DNA of 12,668 bases from CAZSVE01 sp964610175 (GCA_964610175.1 CAZSVE010000086.1:1-12668); one strand, 5' to 3'; counted from the first letter of the stretch, positions 6,158-12,668 are shown. A program made the numbers and translations. Notes: a model not told the origin generated them from the letters alone.

Positions 6158-6299
6158 CTCGTTGACGGCCTTCATTGCTCGGTGGAACATGGGATCTTGA
6201 ACAGAGCGAGATGTTGTGTTCGATCTCTGTCGAATTGATCTGGAGGGATTTATCGCCTTGGTGGGGGAAGATCCCTTGCCTGAAATTGGAACCGAGGTA

Positions 6300-6353
6300 C
6301 AAGATTTCTCGCGGAGCGAGGGATGATATCGCTCTCTTACCCGTGAAATCTTG
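6300..6353. repeat. Inverted repeat with nested hairpin
   Basis: CAAGATTTC (6300-6308) and GAAATCTTG (6345-6353) are perfect 9-bp inverted repeats. Inside them CTCGC-gga-GCGAG (6309-6321) forms a second small stem. The role is unknown; it may be a miniature palindromic element or a structured transcript. Confidence 0.5.
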
Positions 6354-6550
6354 GATAGAACGCACAAGAGGTTTTTCTTGTCTGGGTAAAGCGAGGCTTC
6401 TGCCGGGCCGAGAATGGCGTGGGATCGTATCGAACGGCTCGGCAGGCCCCTTTCCCCCCCAATGGACATTGTGGCCTTTGGTTTCACGTGTCGGAAAAAC
6501 AGAGATCCTGGGGAACCCGGCGCGCGGACCATGGCCTACCCCGTTTCGGA

Positions 6551-6576
6551 TCTGGCGCGAAGCGCCAACATATTCG
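6551..6576 (+). repeat. GCGAAGC-hairpin repeat, copy E2
   Basis: TCTGGCGCGAAGCGCCAACA followed by TATTC has a perfect GGCGC-gaa-GCGCC stem. It is the best-paired copy and lies about 60 bp before the Uma2 pseudogene start. Confidence 0.7.
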
Positions 6577-6633
6577 GACGGACGAGGTTAGGGAAGATGT
6601 ATCGAGGAGCCGGAGTTGCAGAGGGTTTTTTCC

Positions 6634-7459
6634 ATGGACCAAGAATATCGAATTCCATCTTATGGACCGTCTCGGGGCCCGTTTACTGTCGATCAAATCA
6701 GGGATGGTGATCGCTTCGAGCTTTCCAATGGTCATCGCATTTACTGTGCTCCGGCAGGCGAGAATCATGCCCGTCGCAACGCCAGTGGTGCTTCACTACT
6801 GGGTAGTGATCCGGACGTGGAGTGGTTCAGCGGTGGATGCGGGATTTACACCGAATCCGGGTACCTTGCGTGCCCCGGATGTGGCCGTTGGGCCGCCACC
6901 AGGGAAGAAACAGGGGGCCTGGATCGCCGGCGTGCCACCTCTGGCTGTGGAATATGCCGATAAGGGGCAGGATGAAACGGATCTCGAAATAAAGATTAGG
7001 GAGTTGTTGACGGCGGGTACCCGTTACGTTTGGGTGGTCCGACTCACGGGGCCGCAGCGGGTGGAGGTGCACACCAAAGACGGAAAGCGTTTGCTGTCTG
7101 CCAGCGATGTCCTGAAGGCGCCGGGTATTCTGCGCAATCCCATTCCGGTGCATGCCCTGTTCGATGAGAAGGAGGCTCTTCGCGTCACATTGAGGAATCT
7201 TCTGCAACGGCAGGGATATGAGGATCTGGAGGCAGTTCTGCGGGAGGGTGTTCGAAGGGGGAAGGTCGAAGGCAGAACAGAGGGTAGTTTGGCGGCCCAG
7301 GTGAAGGCGCTTTTCGGTACCTTGACGATACGTGGCATCGACTTGGATGCCGAAACTCGCGCACGTGTCCGTGATTGTCGCGACCCGGTGCAGCTTGAGG
7401 CTTGGCTGATGAAGGCGGTGGTGGCGGATAGGTTGGAGGATGTTTTTGGAGGGAGTTAG
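6634..7459 (+). pseudogene. Uma2-family (DUF820) PD-(D/E)XK nuclease-like protein, frameshifted
   Basis: ATG 6634, preceded by GAGGG (6621-6625), opens MDQEYRIPSYGPSRGPFTVD, then RDGDRFELSNGHRIYCAPAG up to DPDVEW (residue 64). The continuation VDAGFTPNPGTLRAPDVAVG, AGVPPLAVEYADKGQDETDL..IKI and GTRYVWVVRL lies in another frame. One extra T at 6826-6827 (tgg-T-tca-gcg-gtg-gat) restores a single frame: the interval is 826 bp, one more than 275 codons. The Uma2 catalytic pattern (Asp in APDV, Glu in AVEY, Lys in EIKI) is kept. The C-terminal half has the usual extension (NLLQRQGYEDLEAVLREG, CRDPVQLEAWL). Uma2 proteins form large multi-copy families of unknown biological role. The lesion is a single base in a homogeneous stretch, so a read error is possible. 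Confidence 0.8.
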
Positions 7460-7567
7460 CCCATAATGGGTAAGGTGAAGCTTTTCCGATTTCTTCAATG
7501 ACGCCCGTTTATTTCCTCTGATTTCCATGTAGCGCTTGGGAATGAGCGCTGAATGCCTGTCACAAAA

Positions 7568-7595
7568 AAAGCGGAACCCCGAGGAGTTCCGCTTT
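7568..7595 (-). terminator. Rho-independent-type hairpin, best oriented leftward
   Basis: AAAGCGGAAC (7568-7577) and GTTCCGCTTT (7586-7595) make a perfect 10-bp stem with an 8-base loop. On the minus strand the stem is followed by seven T residues; on the + strand only TTT then GTCTC follows. It may serve the Uma2 pseudogene in the + direction, but the signal is stronger for leftward transcription, for which I see no gene. Confidence 0.65.
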
Positions 7596-7602
7596 GTCTC
7601 CA

Positions 7603-7629
7603 TGAACATGTTGGCCTTTCGCGCCAAGA
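7603..7629 (-). repeat. GCGAAGC-type repeat, copy E3 (inverted)
   Basis: Read on the minus strand it is TCTTGGCGCGAAAGGCCAAC followed by ATGTTCA, matching copies E1 and E2. TTCGCGCCAAG (7618-7628) pairs perfectly with CTTGGCGCGAA (7646-7656) of E4, an 11-bp stem over a 17-base loop, giving a REPIN-like doublet. Confidence 0.65.
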
Positions 7630-7644
7630 ACCATCCCGCTTCAG

Positions 7645-7671
7645 TCTTGGCGCGAAGCGCTAATTTGTTTA
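7645..7671 (+). repeat. GCGAAGC-hairpin repeat, copy E4
   Basis: TCTTGGCGCGAAGCGCTAAT then TTGTTTA. The left part matches E1; the right part (TAATTTGTTTATT) is shared with dispersed element A, so the two elements abut or overlap at 7661. Confidence 0.65.
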
Positions 7672-7771
7672 TTCCCCCCCGCTCGGCTTCGCAATCGGAT
7701 CAAATGTTACAAGGCGCCAATTTTTCCTTACCAAGGCTCGATTATGTCGGTTTGAGGCGAAGTTTCACTAA
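7661..7771 (-). repeat. Dispersed ~110-bp element, copy A
   Basis: Read on the minus strand it begins TTAGTGAAACTTCGCCTC, then AACCGAC, and ends AATAAACAAATTA. It shares TTCGCCTC, AACCGAC, GATTGCGAA-like and the 13-base end AATAAACAAATTA with copy C. In its middle, one frame reads KEKLAPCNI then TGA; the same place in the gene at the right edge reads QAKLAPCETRS without a stop. Confidence 0.7.
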
Positions 7772-7945
7772 CGTGTTCACTACGGTTCATCAATCGTAGC
7801 ATCTCTGGGTCTTTTGTCGGTTTTCTGTGCTTTTTGCCCTTCATTGACTACTTCTCCGGGCGTTTTGGCGTTGCGCGGTCTCTGGAAGAGATAATGAGGA
7901 TTCAAGTTGTGGGTCCTTGCGCAATATTTTTTTGTTTTATTTCCC

Positions 7946-8040
7946 GTTTATTTCACGAATGGGTCAAATCTTACAAAACGCCAATTTTGCTCTGCTAGTA
8001 CTAAATCATGCTTGATTGGTTCGAAGCGAAGCTTCGCTAG
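7946..8040 (-). repeat. Dispersed ~95-bp element, copy B, just upstream of aat
   Basis: Read on the minus strand it begins CTAGCGAAGCTTCGCTTCGA followed by ACC and ends GTGAAATAAAC. AGCGAAGCTTCGCT (8026-8039) is a perfect 14-bp palindrome. The middle reads RAKLAFCKI then TGA in one frame. It is about 13 bp shorter than copy C near its end. It stops about 20 bp before the aat start, so it must form part of the aat upstream region. Confidence 0.7.
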
Positions 8041-8059
8041 TCATTTTTGCGATGAGCGG

Positions 8060-8758
8060 ATGGTGAGAATTTCCCTTCTTTCTGTACATTCGCCGCCGGA
8101 TGCCTTTCCGGATTCGAAGTATGCCCTGACGGAACCGAATGGATTGCTTGCCGTGGGCGGTGATCTGGAACCGGCGAGGTTGCTGTCTGCCTATCGGAAT
8201 GGCATTTTTCCTTGGTATAGCGAGGGCGAGCCGATTTTGTGGTGGTCTCCGGACCCGCGTGCCGTGTTATTTCCGAGTAAGATGAGGGTGCCCCGGAGCC
8301 TCGAGAAGACGCTGCGCCGAGGGCACTTGCGGGTTACCCATGACCAATGTTTCTCGGCAGTGATACGGGAGTGCGCGCTACCCCGGGATGGTCGTGGGGG
8401 AGGGCGCAGCGTTGGGACTTGGATCACGGCAGAGATGCAAGATGCCTATATTCGGTTGCATGAGCTGGGGTATGCCCGTTCGGTGGAGTGTTGGGAAGGG
8501 GAAAATTTGGTGGGTGGGTTGTACGGCGTGGTCATCGGCAGGGCTTTTTTTGGGGAGTCGATGTTCAGTCGCGTTCGGGATGCTTCGAAGGTGGCATTGG
8601 TGGCGCTATGTCGCCAGGATTATGGGTTTATCGATTGTCAGGTTTCCAGCGAGCATTTGGCGCGCCTGGGCGCTATCGACATCGGGCGGGATGATTTCCG
8701 TGCCTTGTTGTCCCGATATTGCGCGATGGCTGGGGCGGCTGGGCGATTGTCCGGTTGA
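8060..8758 (+). CDS. aat: Leucyl/phenylalanyl-tRNA-protein transferase
   Basis: Aat transfers Leu or Phe from aminoacyl-tRNA to N-terminal Arg or Lys of proteins, creating N-degrons read by ClpS/ClpAP (bacterial N-end rule, cytoplasm). The 232-residue protein matches the usual length. Motifs: GLLAVGGDLEPARLLSAYRN then GIFPWYSEGEPILWWSPDPR (about 28-67), GTWITAEMQDAYIRLHELG (119-137), SVECW, NLVGGLYGVVIGRAFFGESM then FS (149-170), DASKVAL and FIDCQVSSEHLARLGA. The segment ALPRDGRGGGRSVGTWIT is longer than in E. coli, and the usual AHS before VExW reads ARS. ATG 8060 is chosen because similarity begins just after it (ISLLSVHSPPDAFPD); the frame is open to 7907 but that part is repeat sequence. 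The ribosome site is weak. It converges with lpoA, 32 bp away. Confidence 0.93.
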   Translation: MVRISLLSVHSPPDAFPDSKYALTEPNGLLAVGGDLEPARLLSAYRNGIFPWYSEGEPILWWSPDPRAVLFPSKMRVPRSLEKTLRRGHLRVTHDQCFSAVIRECALPRDGRGGGRSVGTWITAEMQDAYIRLHELGYARSVECWEGENLVGGLYGVVIGRAFFGESMFSRVRDASKVALVALCRQDYGFIDCQVSSEHLARLGAIDIGRDDFRALLSRYCAMAGAAGRLSG

Positions 8759-8790
8759 GAACGCTTGGCGGCGCGTTGCTGTTATCTTCT

Positions 8791-10938
8791 CTATTTTGTG
8801 TATTTGAGACGCCAGTCGTATCGGACATTGTCTTTATAGGGCTCTGGCCTGCCTTTCCGAATGATGGCCCAAAGGGATTGTCGCTTGACGTGTCTTTGGT
8901 TGTCGACGGAGAGTTCTCCGGTTTCACCCATGAAATTGGGAAAATTCCGGGTGCGGAGTCTTTTTAGATGGGGGATGATCCGGTAGGCATCGATGCCGAA
9001 TGCATAGAATCGGGAATATTTGGCGCTGGATTCGGGCCATGTGGATGTCACTAAGCTGCGTAATGTCGCCCGATTTTCGGTGTTTTGTAGTACCCAGGGC
9101 ATATCGGCGAAGATGATTCCGTTTAGGTCTTCGTCGAGCATGGGGTTCACGGTGCCGCTGAATACGTGGTACGTGGCGTATACGGGTATGGGTTGGTCGC
9201 CGATATGATGGAATTTGATTTGTGGTTGCAGTTGGCGGGCCTCTCTGGGGAAGGCTGCCATGAGTATGCAATCGATGGCGTCGTAGTCGGTGGGATCTCG
9301 ATGTTCGTCGTCTCTGGCATCGGAGGGTTTGGTAATGGATTTTCGATTCCTCATGGCATTATCGGTCTTGAGCAATCGTTGCACGGTGGTGGAGATTTCT
9401 TTTAGTTCGGAGGGGAAGGAACGGTTCTCGATAATGGCGCCACCGAGCTGTTCCCAGGTGATTTCGAAGGTTTGTTTCATTCGCTGACCCCAGGGGGTTC
9501 GGGGAGTTAGTGTCGCTGCCCGTGTGTGTCCATCATGCCAGGCCCGTTGCGCGGCCTGCCGGGCCTCGAATTCGGGGGAGAGAGTGAATTGGTATAGGGG
9601 GGATTCGGCGGTAGCGGTTTTTGGGATGGTGGTTTTTTCAGCGAAGATTTTGTTTGCGAAGGTTTTGGTCAGTATCAGCGTTCCTGTTGCGTTTTGGTGA
9701 TTTTGTACGGGTGTTTCTTTGCCGTGGTTCAACGTGAGGATGGGTGCCGGAAATTGGGGTAGTTCCTCGAGGAGGGTTACGGATGGTTTATCCAATGGGC
9801 CGACGACGAATCGGGCACCTGCGTCGATGACCTGATCGTAGAGCAATTGGATGTTGGCACCTGTGGTATTACGGATAGTGATCTTGGGTCGTTGTGCGTT
9901 TCTGGCGTCCTTGAACCATGCGCTGAGGAAGCCGTCTCGCACGGCATTTCCGGCACCGGCAAAGACGCCGTCAAGTGGTAGCAGTAACGCGATGTGGGGA
10001 GGGGGTCTGTCTTTGGTTATTGCAAGGAGGTCTTTCAATAGAAATTGCTTGGCCGGGTGTTCTGGGTATCGTTTTTGCCATGACAGGAGCGATCGAGAGA
10101 GTACCTCGTGGTGGGGAGATGCTTTATTTAGTATATGTCGTTTTACGATGCCCGCCAGCGTTAGCCAGCCTTGTAAGGTCTTGGTTTGGAAAGTTGGTAA
10201 GGTGGATGATGATTGGGTGTCGGCCTGGAATGGGGGAGGAGTGGGCAGTGATATGAGCAGTTGCCAGGTCGATCGGTGGTTTGCCTCGATATCGGTCGCT
10301 TTCGTGAGCAGTGTGTCCAGCGCGATGTGATCGTGCGCTGCTTGGAGGATGTGGTTTCCGCCTAGCCCGGAATAGGCCGATGCTCGTGCCCGAAGGAATT
10401 TTATCCAAAATGATTTTGGCAGATCCGCATCGCATGACTTGGGAATGGGTAAAGGGGTGTCGGGTTCTTTGTGGCGGCAGTGTCGGGAGTGGATCTTTCC
10501 TAGTAACGCAAGGGCATTTGGGGGGTGTTGCTCGGCCAGGGCGATGCGGGCCGCAAGGAGGTGTCTGCGCGCTTGTTGTTGGGATGTCAGGGGAACAGGA
10601 CTGATCTTTGCAAGGGTCGCCTTGGCGGTGGCGGTTTTTTGTGCATCCAGGTAGATTTTTACGGCTGTGAGTCGGTAGTCGTAGGAAAGGGGCGGCGAGG
10701 CTTGGGAGGCAAGATGTGAGTACTGTCTTGCGGCTTCTCGTAAGCGGCCCTCGGCCAATAAGTCGCGGGCTGCTTGTTCGTTTTTTGATGATTCTGGGGT
10801 GGTAAAGATCGGAATCGTTTTACAGCCTGTAATCAACGCAAGGATCGCTATCAGGGGCAGGAGTTTGTATGAGCATGATGCCCATCTCTGCTTTGATTGT
10901 TTTCGCCGATGGATCGTCGGGGCTTTTCGTTTAGTCAT
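8791..10938 (-). CDS. lpoA: LpoA/LppC-type outer-membrane lipoprotein, penicillin-binding protein activator
   Basis: LpoA is an outer-membrane lipoprotein that reaches through the peptidoglycan to stimulate the bifunctional synthase PBP1A. The 715-residue protein has a long basic N-terminus, a hydrophobic stretch (LLPLIAILALITGC) and lipobox Cys39. Residues about 50-310 are helical and TPR-like (EQAARDLLAEGRLREAARQY, AARIALAEQHPPNALALLGK). Residues about 315-710 are the periplasmic-binding-protein-like domain, with HIALLLPLDGVFAGAGNAVR then DGFLSAW, ARFVVGPLDKPSV, and near the end FYAFGIDAYRIIPHLKRLR and GETGELSVD. It is slightly longer than E. coli LpoA. A stretch near TGTLILTKTFANKIFAEKTT looks like an extra loop. 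The usual neighbours rsmI and yraN are not here. No strong ribosome site precedes the start at 10938; no better Met is available before the signal sequence. Confidence 0.88.
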   Translation of the reverse strand: MTKRKAPTIHRRKQSKQRWASCSYKLLPLIAILALITGCKTIPIFTTPESSKNEQAARDLLAEGRLREAARQYSHLASQASPPLSYDYRLTAVKIYLDAQKTATAKATLAKISPVPLTSQQQARRHLLAARIALAEQHPPNALALLGKIHSRHCRHKEPDTPLPIPKSCDADLPKSFWIKFLRARASAYSGLGGNHILQAAHDHIALDTLLTKATDIEANHRSTWQLLISLPTPPPFQADTQSSSTLPTFQTKTLQGWLTLAGIVKRHILNKASPHHEVLSRSLLSWQKRYPEHPAKQFLLKDLLAITKDRPPPHIALLLPLDGVFAGAGNAVRDGFLSAWFKDARNAQRPKITIRNTTGANIQLLYDQVIDAGARFVVGPLDKPSVTLLEELPQFPAPILTLNHGKETPVQNHQNATGTLILTKTFANKIFAEKTTIPKTATAESPLYQFTLSPEFEARQAAQRAWHDGHTRAATLTPRTPWGQRMKQTFEITWEQLGGAIIENRSFPSELKEISTTVQRLLKTDNAMRNRKSITKPSDARDDEHRDPTDYDAIDCILMAAFPREARQLQPQIKFHHIGDQPIPVYATYHVFSGTVNPMLDEDLNGIIFADMPWVLQNTENRATLRSLVTSTWPESSAKYSRFYAFGIDAYRIIPHLKRLRTRNFPNFMGETGELSVDNQRHVKRQSLWAIIRKGRPEPYKDNVRYDWRLKYTK

Positions 10939-11213
10939 CGGATCTGTTTTTTACTGAGATGGCTGGAATCAGGTTAAACTATATACGGTTTTTGGTTTGC
11001 GGAGGGGCAGGGAGGTCGTCGAGACCAATTCTGGTTTCCTCCGTGCATGATGACTGCTTGGTTTGTTGGGGCGAATTCCCGGATCTAGCGAAGCTTTCGC
11101 CTCGAACCGACGAAGCGTGGTTTGGCATCAGTCAAAGCAGAGTTATTGTTTTGTAAAACTCGACTCGTTTGCGAAAATGAGCGAGAAATAAACAAATTAT
11201 ACGGTAAAAATTC
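10939..11213. other. Divergent intergenic region between lpoA and the PfkB kinase
   Basis: Both promoters should lie here, but I see no confident -35/-10 pair. Its right 115 bp are dispersed element C, so the kinase upstream region is largely repeat-derived. The kinase start has no clear ribosome site. Confidence 0.4.
11085..11199 (+). repeat. Dispersed ~115-bp element, copy C, just upstream of the PfkB kinase
   Basis: It begins CTAGCGAAGCTTTCGCCTCG then AACCGAC and ends AATAAACAAATTA. It is inverted relative to copies A and B. In one frame the right half reads VKAELLFCKTRLVCENEREI, which aligns with QAKLAPCETRSICEDDSES at the end of the partial gene at the right edge of the window. It ends 14 bp before the kinase start codon. 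Confidence 0.7.
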
Positions 11214-12146
11214 ATGGCTGCTTTAATTTGTGGTTCCGTTGCTTACGACAATATTATGGTTTTTCAGGACCGCTTTAAAAATCATATTTTACCCGACAAG
11301 ATAGATATCTTGAATGTATCGTTTCAGGTCTCTGAGATGCGTCGGGAGTTTGGTGGTTGCGCCGGTAATATCGCCTATGGGCTTACGTTACTGGGTGGAT
11401 CGGCGTTACCTATGGCTACCATCGGTAGCGATTTTGCCTCCTATGCCGATTGGATGGATACCAACGGAGTGACGCGTCGTTATCTCAAGACTATTGATGG
11501 TACCTATACGGCACAGGCGTTTATCATCACCGATCTGGATGATAATCAAATTACGATGTTTCATCCGGGTGCGATGGCATTTTCCCATGGAAATTTCGTT
11601 AGTGCGGTTGGAGATGTCAACCTTGGTATTATATCTCCGGATAGTCATGATGGTATGAAGCAACATGCTAGTGGCTTTGCGGAACGAGGTATTCCGTTTC
11701 TTTTTGATCCGGGGCAGGGGATGACGATGTTCCGTAAGGAGGACTTGGATATCTTTTTGGAGCAGGCCTCCTGGGTTGCGGTAAACAGCTACGAGTGGGA
11801 GATGTTGCGGGAACGTACCGGGTTTTCGACGGTTCAAGTATTGGAACGAGTACAGGCCTTGATCGTTACACAAGGTGCGAGGGGATCTGTGATTTATACT
11901 CGACAAGGCCACGTCGAAATCCCTGCTTTACCGATTCGTCAGGTGGTAGATCCCACGGGCTGTGGGGATGCTTATCGTGCTGGGGTTTTGTATGGGCTAT
12001 CCGATGGTATGGATTGGGAGACTACCGGTCGCGTTGCTACTCTTATGGGAGCTATTAGTGCCCAACACATTGGTACGCAGAATTATCGTTTTACTCCAGA
12101 TGATTTCAAAGATCGCTTTAAGATGGCATTCGGGTATGTGTTTTAA
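11214..12146 (+). CDS. PfkB-family kinase, probably adenosine kinase
   Basis: PfkB-family kinases phosphorylate sugars or nucleosides with ATP. The 310-residue protein starts AALICGSVAYDNIMVF, with the glycine-rich lid/substrate signature FGGCAGNIAYGLTLLGG (46-62), a magnesium-site NSYE (191-194, NxxE), LIVTQGARGS (216-225) and the catalytic/anion-hole signature DPTGCGDAYRAG (246-257, Asp252 as general base). The overall pattern, including MFHPGAM, resembles bacterial proteins assigned as adenosine kinase, which would place it in purine salvage; ribokinase-like sugar activity cannot be excluded from sequence. ATG 11214 is the only sensible start but has no good ribosome site. The gene is convergent with the one downstream, whose frame overlaps it antisense by 150 bp. 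Confidence 0.88.
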   Translation: MAALICGSVAYDNIMVFQDRFKNHILPDKIDILNVSFQVSEMRREFGGCAGNIAYGLTLLGGSALPMATIGSDFASYADWMDTNGVTRRYLKTIDGTYTAQAFIITDLDDNQITMFHPGAMAFSHGNFVSAVGDVNLGIISPDSHDGMKQHASGFAERGIPFLFDPGQGMTMFRKEDLDIFLEQASWVAVNSYEWEMLRERTGFSTVQVLERVQALIVTQGARGSVIYTRQGHVEIPALPIRQVVDPTGCGDAYRAGVLYGLSDGMDWETTGRVATLMGAISAQHIGTQNYRFTPDDFKDRFKMAFGYVF

Positions 12147-12668
12147 AAGCTTTGATTCAGAATCATCTTCACAAATGGATCGAGTTTCACAAGGAGCTAA
12201 CTTTGCTTGTTGAAACGATGCACCTATTGCCTGATCCAGTTTGTTCATGGCGTTGGCAATGGCTCGATTAGGGGATTCAGGGCAGCCACCCCATGATTCC
12301 GAAAGACCGGGTCGTGAAATACGAGAGTGAATCTTGGTGAAAAAGAAAGCAACCCGTGTTCCCATTTCTGTCACCTGATAGCGATGAGTATGGGGAATAC
12401 GTTCAATCGGGCCATGCAGACGCAGACGCCGTAAGTCATAGGTCATTCGACCGGATGAATATTGGTCGACAGGGATTCCGAGAATTTGTGCCATCCATTG
12501 GCGCATGGATGCGTTGGAAAATCCGTTGGGCAACAGCAGAAATCCACACAGCGTTTGTAGTAAACCAATGACTTGATGATCATCGAAGCGCAAACCGGAG
12601 ACCCGTTTCCCATCGACGACTCGAGGTCGAGTAATCTGTTCGAATACCCCCTCCGCCAGGGAACAGTC
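11997..12668 (-). CDS. Partial gene of unknown function with winged-helix-like segment; reads through into antisense of the kinase gene
   Basis: The frame is open from the right edge (DCSLAEGVFEQITRPRVVDG, ...) with no start in the window, so it is the C-terminal part of a longer protein. The segment MTYDLRRLRLHGPIERIPHT followed by HRYQVTEMGTRVAFFFTKI looks like a winged helix-turn-helix. Similar C-termini occur, to my memory, in multi-copy uncharacterised proteins; I assign no function. The family-like part ends KLDQAIGASFQQAKLAPC near 12190. After that the frame runs on about 60 codons, the last 50 being antisense to the kinase gene, to TAG 11997-11999. In dispersed copies A and B the base aligned with CGA at 12180-12182 makes TGA, so the original stop was probably there and was lost. 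With that stop the gene would end 33 bp from the kinase stop, a normal convergent gap. Confidence 0.55.
   Translation of the reverse strand, partial: DCSLAEGVFEQITRPRVVDGKRVSGLRFDDHQVIGLLQTLCGFLLLPNGFSNASMRQWMAQILGIPVDQYSSGRMTYDLRRLRLHGPIERIPHTHRYQVTEMGTRVAFFFTKIHSRISRPGLSESWGGCPESPNRAIANAMNKLDQAIGASFQQAKLAPCETRSICEDDSESKLLKHIPECHLKAIFEIIWSKTIILRTNVLGTNSSHKSSNATGSLPIHTIG

Larger units (their letters stand above)
6062..6633. other. Repeat-rich intergenic stretch between trxB and the Uma2 pseudogene
   Basis: No gene is supported; the open frames here have no recognisable product. The stretch carries two copies of a GGCGCGAAGCGC hairpin element (6131-6157 and 6551-6576). The roughly 65-bp sequences preceding these copies (from about 6068 and 6487) also align loosely. 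It also holds a long inverted repeat (6300-6353) and a small perfect hairpin ACAAGA-ggtttt-TCTTGT (6364-6381). Confidence 0.5.
7460..8059. other. 600-bp gene-free stretch full of repeats upstream of aat
   Basis: The stretch holds, in order, a strong hairpin terminator (7568-7595), an inverted pair of GCGAAGC repeats (7603-7671) and two copies (7661-7771, 7946-8040) of a dispersed element that resembles the 3' end of the gene at the right edge of the window. The piece between the two copies (7772-7945) shows CTACG...CGTAG (about 7778-7797) and otherwise nothing I recognise. The aat frame is open leftward to 7907, but that extension is repeat sequence and not protein. Confidence 0.6.

Noticed and set aside
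6062..6532. Minus-strand 156-codon frame downstream of trxB
   Set aside because: Composition is not protein-like, it spans hairpin repeats, and no family is recognisable.
6827..7627. A 266-codon open frame on the minus strand
   Set aside because: It is antisense to the Uma2 coding region, crosses the terminator hairpin and has no protein-like motifs.
7907..8059. N-terminal extension of Aat to 283 residues
   Set aside because: The extra 51 codons fall in dispersed element B, and Aat similarity begins right after ATG 8060.

Overview
The window looks like a chromosomal segment of a gammaproteobacterium. The anchors are trxB, aat, an LpoA/LppC-type lipoprotein (a family essentially restricted to Gammaproteobacteria) and a PfkB-family sugar/nucleoside kinase, together with two detached leucyl-tRNA synthetase C-terminal fragments. 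I cannot name the genus. The housekeeping genes are intact. Much of the DNA between them is worn accessory material: toxin-antitoxin pieces, frameshifted genes, palindromic repeats, a 21-bp tandem array and several families of short dispersed elements. This suggests a repeat-rich genome undergoing local gene decay.

Layout. Positions 1-1415 hold two tandem modules, each made of a HicA-type toxin gene followed by a leuS 3'-end fragment. In the first module hicA is a pseudogene split by an insertion that carries a REPIN-like inverted pair. In the second, hicB and hicA are intact and overlap. Positions 1585-2658 encode an AT-rich solitary HsdR-N-type PD-(D/E)XK protein with no methylase beside it. 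Positions 2875-4724 hold a row of small or broken genes: a conserved small protein with a stop at codon 4, a 12-unit 21-bp array, a frameshifted DUF2283 gene, a secreted charged protein of unknown function and an orphan HicB-like gene.

From 5093 the housekeeping genes resume with trxB (+). aat (+, 8060-8758) would be expected close by in many gammaproteobacteria, but about 2 kb separates them here. That stretch holds a frameshifted Uma2-family gene and several repeats. aat and lpoA (-) converge. lpoA and the PfkB kinase (+) diverge. The kinase then converges with a partial minus-strand gene of unknown function that runs off the right edge.

The most unusual observation concerns that last gene. 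Its 3' end (about 12170-12215) resembles three short dispersed elements of about 95-115 bp at 7661-7771, 7946-8040 and 11085-11199. One of these lies just upstream of aat and one just upstream of the kinase. In two of the three, the base matching an Arg codon of the gene makes a TGA stop. The gene therefore may have lost its original stop and now reads on antisense into the kinase gene. Gene and short elements together look like an autonomous element with solo or miniature derivatives. The second point of interest is the repeated hicA-leuS-tail arrangement, which looks like serial insertion at the 3' end of leuS.
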